Source: Pseudomonadales bacterium (GTDB lineage: Bacteria; Pseudomonadota; Gammaproteobacteria; Pseudomonadales; Pseudohongiellaceae). From it: a stretch of 60,959 nt of DNA. How positions within the stretch are numbered: the first letter of the stretch is position 1; every line of letters begins with the position of its first letter. Below are positions 24,142 to 38,499 of this stretch, one piece after another. The notes under the pieces were generated by a model. It searched no databases and was not told where the DNA came from. It saw only the letters and a program-made list of their open reading frames with translations. Location: contig JAJDVS010000009.1 of NCBI GenBank assembly GCA_022825945.1, positions 1 through 60,959 on the forward strand, in the 5' to 3' direction. Both the position numbers and the translations under genes were made by a program.

Positions 24142-24614
24142 CTTTCCACCTTCTCATCCTTCCACCGCCCTTCCAGGTGGTTCTTGCTCCCGAACCTGCC
24201 GCGGGCTCATGAAAACCTTTCCATTGGCGCCGGGAAGCCCCCCCACTCCGTCATTCTGCGCGAAGCGAAGCCCTCCCCCTACGTCATTCTGCGCGAAGCG
24301 AAGCCCTCCCCCTACGTCATTCTGCGCGAAGCGAAGCGTAGTCGCAGAATCCCTTTGGGGATTCTGTGTGAGGGTGCATGCCTTCCCTGGCGCGGCTTCA
24401 GTGGTTTCGCCAAATCCCAGCCTCGACTTCCCAGCCGCCGAGCATAGCTCGGCGGCGCTCGCGACTGCGCGCGGGATGACCATAGCGAGCGCGCTCAGCG
24501 CCATAGAGAATTGCGGCTCCACAGGCAATTCGCTTGAGCGGGAACCGGCGCTTGTTTATCATTGCCGGCCTTTCGCAGGCCGGGGCCGCAGCCTCCGGCG
24601 TGTCCGTTTCTTTC
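24142..24614. other. Repeat-rich gap between TauE-like gene and folD
   Basis: This 470-bp gap between divergent genes holds repeat A6 with its D module (24249-24481). The remaining 130 bp before folD contains no recognised gene and no strong ribosome-binding site for folD. The folD promoter is probably in 24482-24610. Confidence 0.6.
24249..24481. repeat. Expanded REPIN-like repeat A6 with D module
   Basis: Three tandem copies of a 35-bp unit begin CGTCATTCTGCGCGAAGCG; the first two are followed by CCCTCCCCCTA and the third completes the hairpin with AGTCGCAGAATCC. After about 70 bp comes the D stem CCGCCGAGCATAGCTCGGCGG and the right half-site GCGACTGCGCGCGGGATGAC. The near identity of the tandem units suggests recent slippage. 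Confidence 0.8.
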
Positions 24615-25508
24615 ATGGAATCCAAGGCCGTGCAGATATTAGACGGAAAGTCCTGCTCCAAACAAATTCGCCGCGAAATCAGCGACCAGGTGGCGCATTT
24701 GCGGGCGGCCGGGAAACGGGTCCCGCATCTCGCGGCGATACTCGTGGGGGATGACGGCGCCAGCGAAACCTATGTGGCCAACAAGGTGCGGGACTGTGAC
24801 GAAGTCGGCTTCGATTCCACTGTGCTGCGACTTGACGCCACAACCGGCGAAGCCGAATTGCTTGCCAGGGTCGCCGAACTCAATGCCGACGGGTCGATTG
24901 ACGGCTTCATCGTGCAGGTTCCCCTACCCGGCCATATCGACGAGCGGAAGATTACCCTGGCCATCGATACCGCCAAGGATGTGGACGGCTTCGGCCCGGA
25001 GAATGTGGGGCTGATGTGCCTCGGTCTGCCGTCCTTCGTGACAGCCACCCCCAACGGCATCATGGAACTGCTGGCCCGCTACCGGATCGAAACCGAAGGC
25101 AGGCATTGCGTCGTGGCGGGCCGCAGCAATATCGTGGGTACTCCCCTTTCGATCCTGCTGTCGCGCAACTCCCGGCCAGGCAATTGCACCGTCAGCATCG
25201 CCCATAGCCGCACCCGCGACCTGAAAGCGCTTTGCGCTTCCGCCGACATCCTGATTGCCGCCATCGGCCGACCCGGATTCATTACTTCGGACATGGTCAG
25301 GGAAGGCGCGGTAGTGATCGACGTGGGAACCACCCGGGTGGCCGATGCTGACCGGCCTTCAGGTTTCCGGCTGGCGGGGGATGTGGATTTTGACGCGGTG
25401 GCGCCCAAATGCTCGTGGATTACGCCGGTGCCCGGCGGCGTCGGGCCCATGACCCGGGCAGCACTATTACAGAATACTCTCAAGGCTTATCAAGGAATCA
25501 GGGGCTAA
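24615..25508 (+). CDS. folD: Methylenetetrahydrofolate dehydrogenase/cyclohydrolase
   Basis: A bifunctional enzyme interconverting 5,10-methylene-, methenyl- and 10-formyl-tetrahydrofolate. The 297-residue protein has the catalytic Tyr-x3-Lys in SETYVANKVRDC, then VQVPLP and KDVDGFGPENVG. The NADP site is GRSNIVGTPLSILL, and the C-terminal signature is PVPGGVGPMT. The start MESKAVQILDGK at 24615 matches other FolDs; no good ribosome-binding site is seen. An aminotransferase gene follows after five bases. FolD feeds one-carbon units to MetH (34.5 kb). Confidence 0.95.
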   Translation: MESKAVQILDGKSCSKQIRREISDQVAHLRAAGKRVPHLAAILVGDDGASETYVANKVRDCDEVGFDSTVLRLDATTGEAELLARVAELNADGSIDGFIVQVPLPGHIDERKITLAIDTAKDVDGFGPENVGLMCLGLPSFVTATPNGIMELLARYRIETEGRHCVVAGRSNIVGTPLSILLSRNSRPGNCTVSIAHSRTRDLKALCASADILIAAIGRPGFITSDMVREGAVVIDVGTTRVADADRPSGFRLAGDVDFDAVAPKCSWITPVPGGVGPMTRAALLQNTLKAYQGIRG

Positions 25509-25513
25509 TCCAT

Positions 25514-26713
25514 ATGTTTGAAAACTTGCAGGCATTGCCGCCGGACCCGATTCTGGCGCTGACGCCGGCCTTCCGGGCCGACCCCAACCCACGCAAGATC
25601 GACCTCGGCGCCGGCGTCTACAAGGACGAGCAGGGCGATACTCCGGTAATGCGCGCGGTGAAACAGGCCGAAAGCGAGCTGCTCGCGGGTCAGCGAAGCA
25701 AGGCCTATGTGGGGCCGGCCGGGGCCGGGGGCTTCAATGAGGCCATGGCCTCGCTGGCGTTCGGCGATGAACTGCTCGCCTCGCTCGGCGAGCGCCGGGT
25801 GAGCTTGCAGACCCCGGGCGGCTGCGGCGGCCTGCGGCTGGCGGCGGAGTTTCTCGCCCAGGCCAATCCCGACGCCACGGTCTGGCTGAGCGATCCCACC
25901 TGGCCCAATCACAGGCCCCTGCTCGGCGCCGCCCGGCTCAGGATGGAAAGTTATCCCTACTACGATTTCAGCTCTCATTCGGTGCGCTTTGACGCCATGC
26001 TCGACCACTTGTCCGGCGCCGCCGCGGGCGATGTGCTGTTGCTGCACGGCTGCTGCCACAATCCCTGCGGCGCCGATCTTGCGGCGGAGCAGTGGCGGGC
26101 GGTGCGCGATCTCGCCCTGGACAGGGGGCTTGTGGTACTGATCGATATGGCCTATCAAGGCCTCGGCGACGGGCTCGAGCAGGATGTCGCCGGTGTGCGG
26201 ATGCTGGCGGAAGCCCTGCCCGAGTTGCTGCTGGTAAGTTCCTGTTCGAAGAATTTCGGCCTGTATCGCGAGCGCACCGGCGCCCTGTCGGCAATCTGCG
26301 CATCGGCAACCGTGGCCAGGGCCGCCGCGAGCCGGCTCGCGGCCACGGCCCGGGCGAACTGGTCGATGCCTCCCGACCATGGCGCCGCCGTGGTGCAGAC
26401 CATCATGGAAAACCCGGCCCTGCGGGCGGACTGGGAAACGGAACTGGCGGAAGTGCGGGGCCGCATCAATGGCCTGCGGACATCCCTGGCGCAAGCCTTG
26501 CGGGAAGCCGGCCTGAGCCGGGATTTCGGTTTCATCGAGCGCGAGAAGGGCATGTTTTCCTTTCTCGGCGTCACGCCGGAGCAGGCGGAAACCCTGGTGA
26601 GTCGATACAGCATCTATCTGGTGAATTCGGGTCGCATCAATATCGCCGGCATCAATCGGGCCAATATCGGCTATCTGGCCGACAGTCTCGCGGAACTGCT
26701 GGCGGAAGGCTGA
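25514..26713 (+). CDS. Aromatic/aspartate aminotransferase
   Basis: A PLP enzyme of the class I aspartate/aromatic group, 399 residues, starting MFENLQALPPDPILAL as AspC/TyrB/PhhC do. Seen: DLGAGVYKDEQGDTPVM, the Tyr/Asn region LHGCCHNPCGAD, the PLP lysine in SCSKNFGLYRERTG, and SRINIAGIN near the C-terminus. Substrate preference (aspartate against tyrosine or phenylalanine) cannot be fixed from sequence. It is tightly linked to folD and converges on the DUF2007 gene with one base between stop codons. Confidence 0.93.
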   Translation: MFENLQALPPDPILALTPAFRADPNPRKIDLGAGVYKDEQGDTPVMRAVKQAESELLAGQRSKAYVGPAGAGGFNEAMASLAFGDELLASLGERRVSLQTPGGCGGLRLAAEFLAQANPDATVWLSDPTWPNHRPLLGAARLRMESYPYYDFSSHSVRFDAMLDHLSGAAAGDVLLLHGCCHNPCGADLAAEQWRAVRDLALDRGLVVLIDMAYQGLGDGLEQDVAGVRMLAEALPELLLVSSCSKNFGLYRERTGALSAICASATVARAAASRLAATARANWSMPPDHGAAVVQTIMENPALRADWETELAEVRGRINGLRTSLAQALREAGLSRDFGFIEREKGMFSFLGVTPEQAETLVSRYSIYLVNSGRINIAGINRANIGYLADSLAELLAEG

Positions 26714-26714
26714 T

Positions 26715-27050
26715 TCAACGCCGGGAGCCAGGGCCCTGGTCCTCGGCGGGCTTCTGGCAATTCCAGCAAATGGCGAAATTGGCATCGTTCCATTCCCGGC
26801 AGCGGCGGCAGCGCCAGTCCGGGCGATGGTCGTCCCCGCCTTCCAGATACTCTTCGACGATGCTCCGGGCGCGATTGTAGTCCACCGGCCGCTCGACCCA
26901 GACTTCGGGCCAGCTTTCCAGAAAAGGCACCTCGCCATAGGCGGAAGACAGGTCGGCATTCCTGACCACCACCTTGATGCCGGCAACCTCCAGCAGATTC
27001 CTGATCTGCCAGACATCTATGGTATTTTCAGAACTGAATACCCGCTTCAC
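26715..27050 (-). CDS. DUF2007 protein with zinc ribbon
   Basis: A 111-residue protein. The N-terminal 70 residues match DUF2007 (RVFSSENTIDVWQIRNLLEVAGI...GEVPFLESWPEVWV), an alpha/beta domain related to PII-like folds and often called putative signal-transducing protein. The C-terminal part has four cysteines in CRRCREWNDANFAICWNC, a rubredoxin-like zinc ribbon. The start is GTG. Function unknown. Confidence 0.85.
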   Translation of the reverse strand: MKRVFSSENTIDVWQIRNLLEVAGIKVVVRNADLSSAYGEVPFLESWPEVWVERPVDYNRARSIVEEYLEGGDDHRPDWRCRRCREWNDANFAICWNCQKPAEDQGPGSRR

Positions 27051-27093
27051 GATGATCTATCTACCCGTGTAACTGCCTCATTCTCCATAAAGT

Positions 27094-27179
27094 CCCGCCA
27101 TTCTGCGCGTGTCGCAGAATCTCGGGAATTGGCCTCCCGGGGAGATCCTGCGACTCCGCTTCGCTACGCGCAGGATGAC
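27094..27179. repeat. REPIN-like repeat A7 (complete)
   Basis: Left CATTCTGCGCGTGTCGCAGAATCTC, spacer with GGCCTCCC, right GAGATCCTGCGACTCCGC... then GCGCAGGATGAC. The left and right hairpins differ (CATTC against CATCC), so they have diverged separately. It ends 16 bp from the murJ stop. Confidence 0.82.
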
Positions 27180-27194
27180 TGGAAGCGGTCGCAC

Positions 27195-28778
27195 TCACCG
27201 CAGCAGATGCCTCGGCCGCAGGCCGCAGAGCCAGAGCGGGGCGGCATAGGCCAGCAGCCCGCCCAGCACCAGCAGGGAAAGCTGCCATACCCGGGCGCCA
27301 ACGGACCATTCCAGCCATTCCCGCCAGGGGCCGGCCAGGCTCAGCAGCGCCACGGTCATCGCGCCATTGGCCGCGACCAATTGCAAAAGCAGGCGGGGCC
27401 AGCCGGGCTGGAACCGAAAGACCCCGTCCCGCCGCAGCCCCCGCAGCAGCAGGGCGGCGTTGAGCGCAGCCGCCATACTGGTGGCCAGGGCAAGCCCCAC
27501 ATGGGCGAAACCGGACAGATAAAAGCCCAGATTCAGAACCATGTTCACGCTCATGGCGATCATGCCGATACGCACCGGCGTGCTGGTATTCTGCCGGGCG
27601 TAATAACCCGGCGCAAAGATCTTCACCGCCATGAAGGCGGTGAGTCCCAGGGCATAGGCCTTGAGGCTGGCGGCGGAGCGTTCCACGTCGAAAGCCGTGA
27701 AATTCTCGTTCTGGAACAACGTCACCAGCAGTGGCTCGGCAATCAGGATCAGGGCCAGGGTGGCCGGCGGGGCGATGAGGCAGACCAGCCGGAAAGCCCA
27801 GTCCAGGGTGGCGGAGAACTCCGCCATGGATTCGCTGGCGTGCTTGCGCGACAGGCTTGGCAGGACCACGATGGCGATGGCGATGCCGAAAGTGCCCAGT
27901 GGCAATTCCATCAGGCGGTCCGAGTAATACAGCCAGGAAACGCTGCCGGTCACGAGCAGCGAGGCGATGATCGTATCGAACAGCAAATTGATCTGGCTTA
28001 CCGAAACGCCGAACAGCGCCGGCAGCATCAGGCGCCGGATGCGCGCAAGGCCTTCGTGCCCGGGGCTCGGCCTGGGCACCGGAAGCAGCCGGACATGCAT
28101 GAGAAAGGGCAACTGGAACAGAAGCTGGGCGACGCCGGCAATCAGCACGCCCCAGGCCAGCGCCAGCGCCGGCTCGGCAAGCCAGGGCGCGAGCAGGAAA
28201 GAGCTGCCGATGAGGGACAGGTTGAGCATGGCCGGGGTAATCGCGGGTCCGGCGAAATAGCCGTAACTGTTCAGCACCGCCCCGCACATCGCCGTCATGG
28301 AAATCAGCAGCAGGTAGGGAAAGGTGATGCGGAACATGGTGACGAAAGTGGCGAACTTGTCCGGCTCGTCGAGAAATCCATAGGCGACCACCGTGGCGAG
28401 AAGCGGCGCGGCGGCGACCACCACCGCGGTAATCAGCGTCAGCAGCCCGCCGAGGGCCGCCGCCACGGCATTGACGAGTTCCCGCACTTCGGCGTGGCTG
28501 CGCTTCGTCCGGTACTCCGACAGCACCGGCACGAAAGCCTGGTTGAATGCGCCTTCGGCGAAAAGCCGGCGCATGAAGTTGGGAATCTTGTTGGCGAGAA
28601 AAAAGGCGTCCACGCCCCCGCTGGCGCCGAACAGGCGGGCGATGACCACATCCCGGGCCAGCCCGAGCACCCGGGACACCATGGTCATCGAGCCGGTAAC
28701 GCCGCTCGACCTGAGCAGGCCATCATCGTTGGGGGCCGGGTCTCCGGCGCTAGCCGGGTTGGCGTCGGATGAATTCAC
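27195..28778 (-). CDS. murJ: Lipid II flippase MurJ
   Basis: Moves undecaprenyl-linked peptidoglycan precursor across the inner membrane. The 527-residue protein has about 14 membrane helices, and the family signature near the N-terminus is TGSMTMVSRVLGLARDVVIARLFGAS. It carries an extra soluble stretch of about 20 residues before it (MNSSDANPASAGDPAPNDDG), longer than usual. It is divergent from rpsT with a 100-bp gap, the same arrangement as in other gammaproteobacteria. Confidence 0.96.
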   Translation of the reverse strand: MNSSDANPASAGDPAPNDDGLLRSSGVTGSMTMVSRVLGLARDVVIARLFGASGGVDAFFLANKIPNFMRRLFAEGAFNQAFVPVLSEYRTKRSHAEVRELVNAVAAALGGLLTLITAVVVAAAPLLATVVAYGFLDEPDKFATFVTMFRITFPYLLLISMTAMCGAVLNSYGYFAGPAITPAMLNLSLIGSSFLLAPWLAEPALALAWGVLIAGVAQLLFQLPFLMHVRLLPVPRPSPGHEGLARIRRLMLPALFGVSVSQINLLFDTIIASLLVTGSVSWLYYSDRLMELPLGTFGIAIAIVVLPSLSRKHASESMAEFSATLDWAFRLVCLIAPPATLALILIAEPLLVTLFQNENFTAFDVERSAASLKAYALGLTAFMAVKIFAPGYYARQNTSTPVRIGMIAMSVNMVLNLGFYLSGFAHVGLALATSMAAALNAALLLRGLRRDGVFRFQPGWPRLLLQLVAANGAMTVALLSLAGPWREWLEWSVGARVWQLSLLVLGGLLAYAAPLWLCGLRPRHLLR

Positions 28779-28879
28779 GGGGCAGCCGGAATGATGATTG
28801 ACACGGACGGGCTAAAACGGCATAGTGTCGCACTTTTTTCAGGGCTGTTGGAATACGGCTGAACCCGGCGGAGGTCTCC

Positions 28880-29143
28880 TTGGCAAATTCCCCACAAGCG
28901 CGCAAGCGCGCCCGGCAAAACGAGAAGCGGCGCCGTCACAATGCGTCCTTTCGTTCCATGGTTCGCACCAGCATCAAGAAGGTTCGCGCGGCGATCGACG
29001 GCAAGGATTACGAGGCCGCCAGCGCCGCCTACCAGGCTGCGGTTCCCGTCATCGACCGCATGGCGGACAAGGGCATTATCCACAAGAACAAGGCGGCCCG
29101 GCACAAGAGCCGGCTCAATGCCGCCGTCAAGGCCCTGCAATAA
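28880..29143 (+). CDS. rpsT: 30S ribosomal protein S20
   Basis: A primary 16S rRNA-binding protein of 87 residues: [20 protein letters not shown] at the start, then the long helices ending in NAAVKALQ. The start codon is TTG at 28880, with GGAGG upstream. A UUG start for rpsT is also known from E. coli, where it is part of translational autoregulation by S20. A mini-B hairpin (29146-29174) sits between this gene and the converging proB. Confidence 0.97.
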   Translation: MANSPQARKRARQNEKRRRHNASFRSMVRTSIKKVRAAIDGKDYEAASAAYQAAVPVIDRMADKGIIHKNKAARHKSRLNAAVKALQ

Positions 29144-29145
29144 TC

Positions 29146-29172
29146 AGGACCCTGCGGCGCAGGCTCCTGGTC

Positions 29173-29174
<2 letters not shown>
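29146..29174. repeat. Mini-B hairpin between rpsT and proB
   Basis: A compact inverted repeat (AGGACC / GGTCCT outside, CCTGCG / CGCAGG inside) that resembles the two ends of element B joined without the interior. It lies between converging genes and could serve as a shared RNA hairpin. On the minus strand, TA followed by its first G makes the proB stop TAG. Confidence 0.65.
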
Positions 29175-31435
<2,261 letters not shown>

Positions 31436-31580
31436 TTACGGCGATTCCGACGACGTAAGGCACTAAAATTACAGGACAAGAGAGTCGCTGACCGGTCAGC
31501 GAATCCAGAAATTGATGACCTGGCCCGGACGCCGTCCGGCGATCGTGGTTCTGGATTGGCCGAACCCAGGAACGAAACGG

Positions 31581-31841
31581 TCAGGCGGGGTTTACCACGT
31601 TGACGTATTTGCGTTTCCGGGGGCCCTTGACGGTGAACTGGACGATGCCGTCGGCCTTGGCGTAGAGGGTGTAGTCGCGACCGCAGCCCACTTGTTCGCC
31701 GGGATGGAACCGGGTGCCGCGCTGGCGCACGATGATGTTGCCCGCCTTGACGGTCTGGCCGCCGAAAAGCTTGACGCCAAGCCGTTTGGATATGGAATCG
31801 CGACCGTTATTGCTGCTGCCGCCCGCTTTCTTGTGCGCCAT
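31581..31841 (-). CDS. rpmA: 50S ribosomal protein L27
   Basis: 86 residues with the typical N-terminus [21 protein letters not shown], which reaches the peptidyl-transferase centre, and the beta domain ([22 protein letters not shown]). It follows rplU by nine bases. Confidence 0.98.
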   Translation of the reverse strand: MAHKKAGGSSNNGRDSISKRLGVKLFGGQTVKAGNIIVRQRGTRFHPGEQVGCGRDYTLYAKADGIVQFTVKGPRKRKYVNVVNPA

Positions 31842-31850
31842 GATTCTGCC

Positions 31851-32162
31851 CTACGACTTGATACCGGTGATTTTCACCCGGGTGTACGACTGGCGGTGGC
31901 CCATCTGCTTCCGGTGGTGCTTGCGACGGTGGAACTTGACGATACGGATTTTTTCGCCCCGGCCCTGTTCGAGCACTTCGGCTTCCACCGAACTGCCCTC
32001 CACATAGGGCTGGCCGATTCTGGCCTCGGCGCCTTCGCCCACCATGAGCACCCGGTCAAAGACAACCGTGGCGCCCACTTCCCGGTCGAGTTTTTCCAGC
32101 CGCAATTCCTCGCCTTCGCTCACGCGATGCTGCTTGCCGCCGCTTTCGATTACCGCATACAT
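31851..32162 (-). CDS. rplU: 50S ribosomal protein L21
   Basis: 103 residues, [20 protein letters not shown] at the N-terminus and the C-terminal [21 protein letters not shown]. It is first of the rplU-rpmA-obgE-proB group. The upstream gap to the HicB-like gene carries repeat B3, so the promoter lies in or next to that repeat. Confidence 0.98.
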   Translation of the reverse strand: MYAVIESGGKQHRVSEGEELRLEKLDREVGATVVFDRVLMVGEGAEARIGQPYVEGSSVEAEVLEQGRGEKIRIVKFHRRKHHRKQMGHRQSYTRVKITGIKS

Positions 32163-32239
32163 GTTTCCCGCCCGCTACCGGCCCACTGGTCATTCCGGTG
32201 AAAGCGGCGCATTGTACGGGAACATCCCGCCCGAAACAA

Positions 32240-32310
32240 GCCTGCCTGCGCCGTAAGAATTCACGGCTGCAAATTCGCTTTCGCGAATTCCTGCGGCGCA
32301 GACTCCTGGG
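32240..32310. repeat. Internally deleted B element (B3)
   Basis: The left end (CTGCGCCGTAAGAATTC) and right end (GAATTCCTGCGGCGCAG) of family B are joined with most of the interior missing, leaving a simple hairpin of about 70 bp in the rplU / HicB-like divergent gap. Confidence 0.72.
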
Positions 32311-32344
32311 GTAAAATAGCTCGTTCAATCAGGAGCCTGCACAA

Positions 32345-32590
32345 ATGAGACCCATTGAAATCATCTTCGAAGTTACCGAGGCGCCCGAGGGTGGATACGA
32401 TGCGCGGGCGCTTGGCCATGACATTTTTACCCAGGGAAGCGATTGGGACGAACTGAAAGCCATGGCTCGGGATGCCGTGCTTTGCCATTTCGCGTCTGAA
32501 GACACACCTCGCGTCGTAAGATTGCACCTGGTTCGGGATTCGCTCGCTGTCTTGAACGTCGTCGTGCTTGACCGCCATTTTTGTCTGTGA
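32345..32590 (+). CDS. HicB-like small protein
   Basis: An 81-residue protein with the HicB/UPF0150-type beta-alpha-beta pattern: IEIIFEVTEAPEGGYDARALG, then FTQGSDWDELKAMARDAVLCHF. Antitoxins of this group pair with a HicA RNase, but no HicA-like frame is seen on either side, and no DNA-binding domain follows. It may be an orphan. The sequence AGGAGCCTGC just upstream, identical to the end of repeat B, could double as its ribosome-binding site. A coiled-coil gene follows 41 bp later. Confidence 0.7.
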   Translation: MRPIEIIFEVTEAPEGGYDARALGHDIFTQGSDWDELKAMARDAVLCHFASEDTPRVVRLHLVRDSLAVLNVVVLDRHFCL

Positions 32591-32631
32591 CATTCTGGCC
32601 TGCCCTGCAACCGTGGATTCGGAGGCGTTTC

Positions 32632-32859
32632 GTGGGTGAGCGGGACTACGAAGACTCCAGTGTCGAGATCGATCAGAAACTGATCGAGGAAGGCACGATG
32701 CAACTGACCGGCGAAATCAAGGTGCTGGAAGCCTGGCTGCGGGAGCTTGACGAGGCCGAGGCCGAAAATGAGGAAGCGCTTGCGGTTCGCAAATCGTACA
32801 CCGACATGTTGCGCAGCCGGCGCGATATGCTGAGTACCCTCGAGAAACAGGCTCGCTGA
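32632..32859 (+). CDS. Small coiled-coil hypothetical protein
   Basis: A 75-residue acidic, fully helical protein (QLTGEIKVLEAWLRELDEAEAENEEALAVRK...). No family recognised. The start is GTG at 32632, with GGAGG six bases upstream, a strong site that rules out the longer frame. It may be co-transcribed with the HicB-like gene. Element F begins 22 bp after its stop. Confidence 0.65.
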   Translation: MGERDYEDSSVEIDQKLIEEGTMQLTGEIKVLEAWLRELDEAEAENEEALAVRKSYTDMLRSRRDMLSTLEKQAR

Positions 32860-32881
32860 ATTTTCCCACCATTCCGAATAT

Positions 32882-33107
32882 TTAGGGCCTGTTCACACTA
32901 TGCGCTGTTGCTCTGTTGTGTCTGTCACGTCGCCAATCAAGGCGCGGGGAGCGTAGTTTGGTGATTCCAAATGAGCGAGTCGCAACGCCGGGTGGCGACG
33001 TGACAGACACAACCCGAAGGGCCGGGTCTCTTTTTCCTCCGGGCGGCGTTGCCGGACGAAAAAAGAGATCCGGCAGAGCGACAGCGCATAGTGTGAACAG
33101 GCCCTAA
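32882..33107. mobile_element. MITE-like element F, nested inverted repeats
   Basis: 34-bp terminal inverted repeats (32882-32915 and 33074-33107) have one mismatch and start TTAGGGCCTGTTCACACTA. If the element proper runs from GGGCC to GGCCC (32885-33104, 220 bp) it is flanked by TA on both sides. Inside are a perfect 21-bp inverted repeat (32915-32935 with 32993-33013, containing TCTGTCACGTCGCC) and a hairpin with CTCTTTTT / AAAAAAGAG arms. There is no coding capacity. It ends ten bases before the dUTPase gene. Confidence 0.8.
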
Positions 33108-33116
33108 CGTCGCTCC

Positions 33117-33776
33117 ATGCTGTCACGGGATCAAGCCTCCGCCATGCTCTCCCTGCAGGCGGAAATGAACGCGAGAATCGACCCGGACTGGCTCAAGGCC
33201 GCCTACCCCTACCTGCGGGCGGTGATGGTCGAAGGCGCCGAAGCGATCGAACACCACGGCTGGAAATGGTGGAAACGGCAGCGGCGCGACACCGCCCAGT
33301 TGCAAATGGAGCTCGTGGATATCTGGCATTTTCTGCTGTCGGAAATTCTGCTGCGGGAAAACGGAGACCAGAACGCCGCCCTGGCTGTCCTGCTCGGCCT
33401 GCCGGGCGAGAGTCGGAGCGCTGGCGGCATTGCTTTTGACGGCGGGCGGCATCGAATCGCCGAACTCGACCTGCTCGGCAAGCTCGAATTGCTGATCGGG
33501 CTGAGCGCAAGCCGCCGCATCGACCTGCAACTGTTCGGCGCCATCATGGAGGACTGCGAACTGGACTGGCCGGGGCTGTACCGCCAGTACATCGGCAAGA
33601 ATGTGCTCAACCTTTTCCGCCAGGACCACGGCTACAGGGAAGGCCGCTACCGGAAGCTCTGGTCCGGCCGCGAAGACAATGAATGTCTGGCGGAAATTCT
33701 TGACGAACTCGATCCCGAACCGGCGGATTACCGGCGGCGGGTCTACGGGGAACTGGCCCGGCGCTATCCGGGGTGA
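33117..33776 (+). CDS. Dimeric all-alpha dUTPase
   Basis: A 219-residue protein of the all-alpha NTP pyrophosphatase superfamily, the dimeric dUTPase type, hydrolysing dUTP to dUMP. Metal-binding acidic clusters are EGAEAIEHHGWKWWK and QMELVDIWHFLL (ExxxE...ExxD), and GKNVLNLFRQDHGYREG is the third helix block. It is unrelated to the trimeric Dut usual in gammaproteobacteria. The ATG at 33117 lacks a clear ribosome-binding site; 33144 is an alternative. The 5' region is element F, so transcription may start inside that element. Confidence 0.85.
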   Translation: MLSRDQASAMLSLQAEMNARIDPDWLKAAYPYLRAVMVEGAEAIEHHGWKWWKRQRRDTAQLQMELVDIWHFLLSEILLRENGDQNAALAVLLGLPGESRSAGGIAFDGGRHRIAELDLLGKLELLIGLSASRRIDLQLFGAIMEDCELDWPGLYRQYIGKNVLNLFRQDHGYREGRYRKLWSGREDNECLAEILDELDPEPADYRRRVYGELARRYPG

Positions 33777-33794
33777 ACCGGCGCCGGTTGCACG

Positions 33795-34376
33795 CTACCG
33801 GTAGTAGGCGTTTTCCCGGTAGCTGTGGTCGGTGATGTCGCGGACTTCCTTGAGTTGCGGAATCTGGGAAAGCAACGCTGATTCCACGCCGTCCTTGAGG
33901 GTCACGTCCACCATGCCGCAGCCCTGGCAGCCACCGCCAAAACGCAACACGGCAATGTTTTCCTCAAAGATTTCCTCCAGGGTGACATGGCCACCGTGGG
34001 CGGCGAGGCCGGGATTGATTTCATTGTAGAGAATGTAGTTGACCCGGTCCTCGATGGAGCTGTCTTCGCCGATTCGCGGCAGGCGGGAATTGGGGGCCTT
34101 GATGGTGAGCTGCCCGCCCATGGAATCCTTGGTGAAATCCACCACGGCGTCTTCGAGAAAGGGAATGCTGGGCCGGTCGACCCAGGCGGTAAAGCCGGCG
34201 CAGGGCTTATTCTCGTCCGTGGGTTTTTCCTCGCCGGGGCGGCAGTAGGAGATGCAGGTCTCCGCCTGGGGTGTGCCGGCGTCGAGAATGAAGATCCGCA
34301 CGCCAATGCCTTCGCAATCCTGCTTGGCGAGCAGTTCCGCAAGATACTCCTGGGCCGATTCGGTAATGCTGATCAC
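33795..34376 (-). CDS. nfuA: Fe-S cluster carrier NfuA
   Basis: Carries [4Fe-4S] clusters to target enzymes. The 193-residue length is close to E. coli NfuA. An N-terminal degenerate A-type domain ([17 protein letters not shown]) is followed by the Nfu domain with the cluster-binding [12 protein letters not shown] (Cys150, Cys153). The start is GTG at 34376, with GGGGAG eight bases upstream. It is divergent from metH, as in Pseudomonas. Confidence 0.95.
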   Translation of the reverse strand: MISITESAQEYLAELLAKQDCEGIGVRIFILDAGTPQAETCISYCRPGEEKPTDENKPCAGFTAWVDRPSIPFLEDAVVDFTKDSMGGQLTIKAPNSRLPRIGEDSSIEDRVNYILYNEINPGLAAHGGHVTLEEIFEENIAVLRFGGGCQGCGMVDVTLKDGVESALLSQIPQLKEVRDITDHSYRENAYYR

Positions 34377-34463
34377 GTGGGGCGCTCCCCGGGATAGCCG
34401 ATGATTCAACCCGGCCATTCTACCGCAAGCTTGAAGATTTTGTTCGGGGCATCGCCCCCGCCC

Positions 34464-34493
34464 CGTCATTCCGCGCGCAGCCGCGGAATGACG
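34464..34493. repeat. REPIN-like single hairpin A8
   Basis: A short family A form in which left GTCATTCCGCGCG pairs directly with right CGCGGAATGAC, leaving only one hairpin. It lies in the nfuA-metH divergent promoter region. No cobalamin or SAM riboswitch is recognisable here. Confidence 0.75.
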
Positions 34494-34548
34494 CAGGGCG
34501 GGTTTTGCTAGAATTACCGACTTTTCTCCCCCGGGGCGGGCTGCGGCC

Positions 34549-38391
<3,843 letters not shown>

Positions 38392-38499
38392 AGAATTTTG
38401 CGCGAAAGTTTGGCGCTGCGGCTTTTCCTGTATTAGGCTTTCCGTGGCGGCGCCGGTTGGCTGGCGCCGTTCTCGATTTCTCGGTGTTTGGGGTTTCTC

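Noticed and set aside
24249-24340. CRISPR array
   Set aside because: Only three units are present, with no variable spacers and no cas genes; the units are tandem half-sites of a hairpin repeat found all over the window.
34377-34548. Cobalamin riboswitch before metH
   Set aside because: The 170-bp region has no B12-box-like sequence or room for the conserved fold; it is mostly a single family A hairpin.
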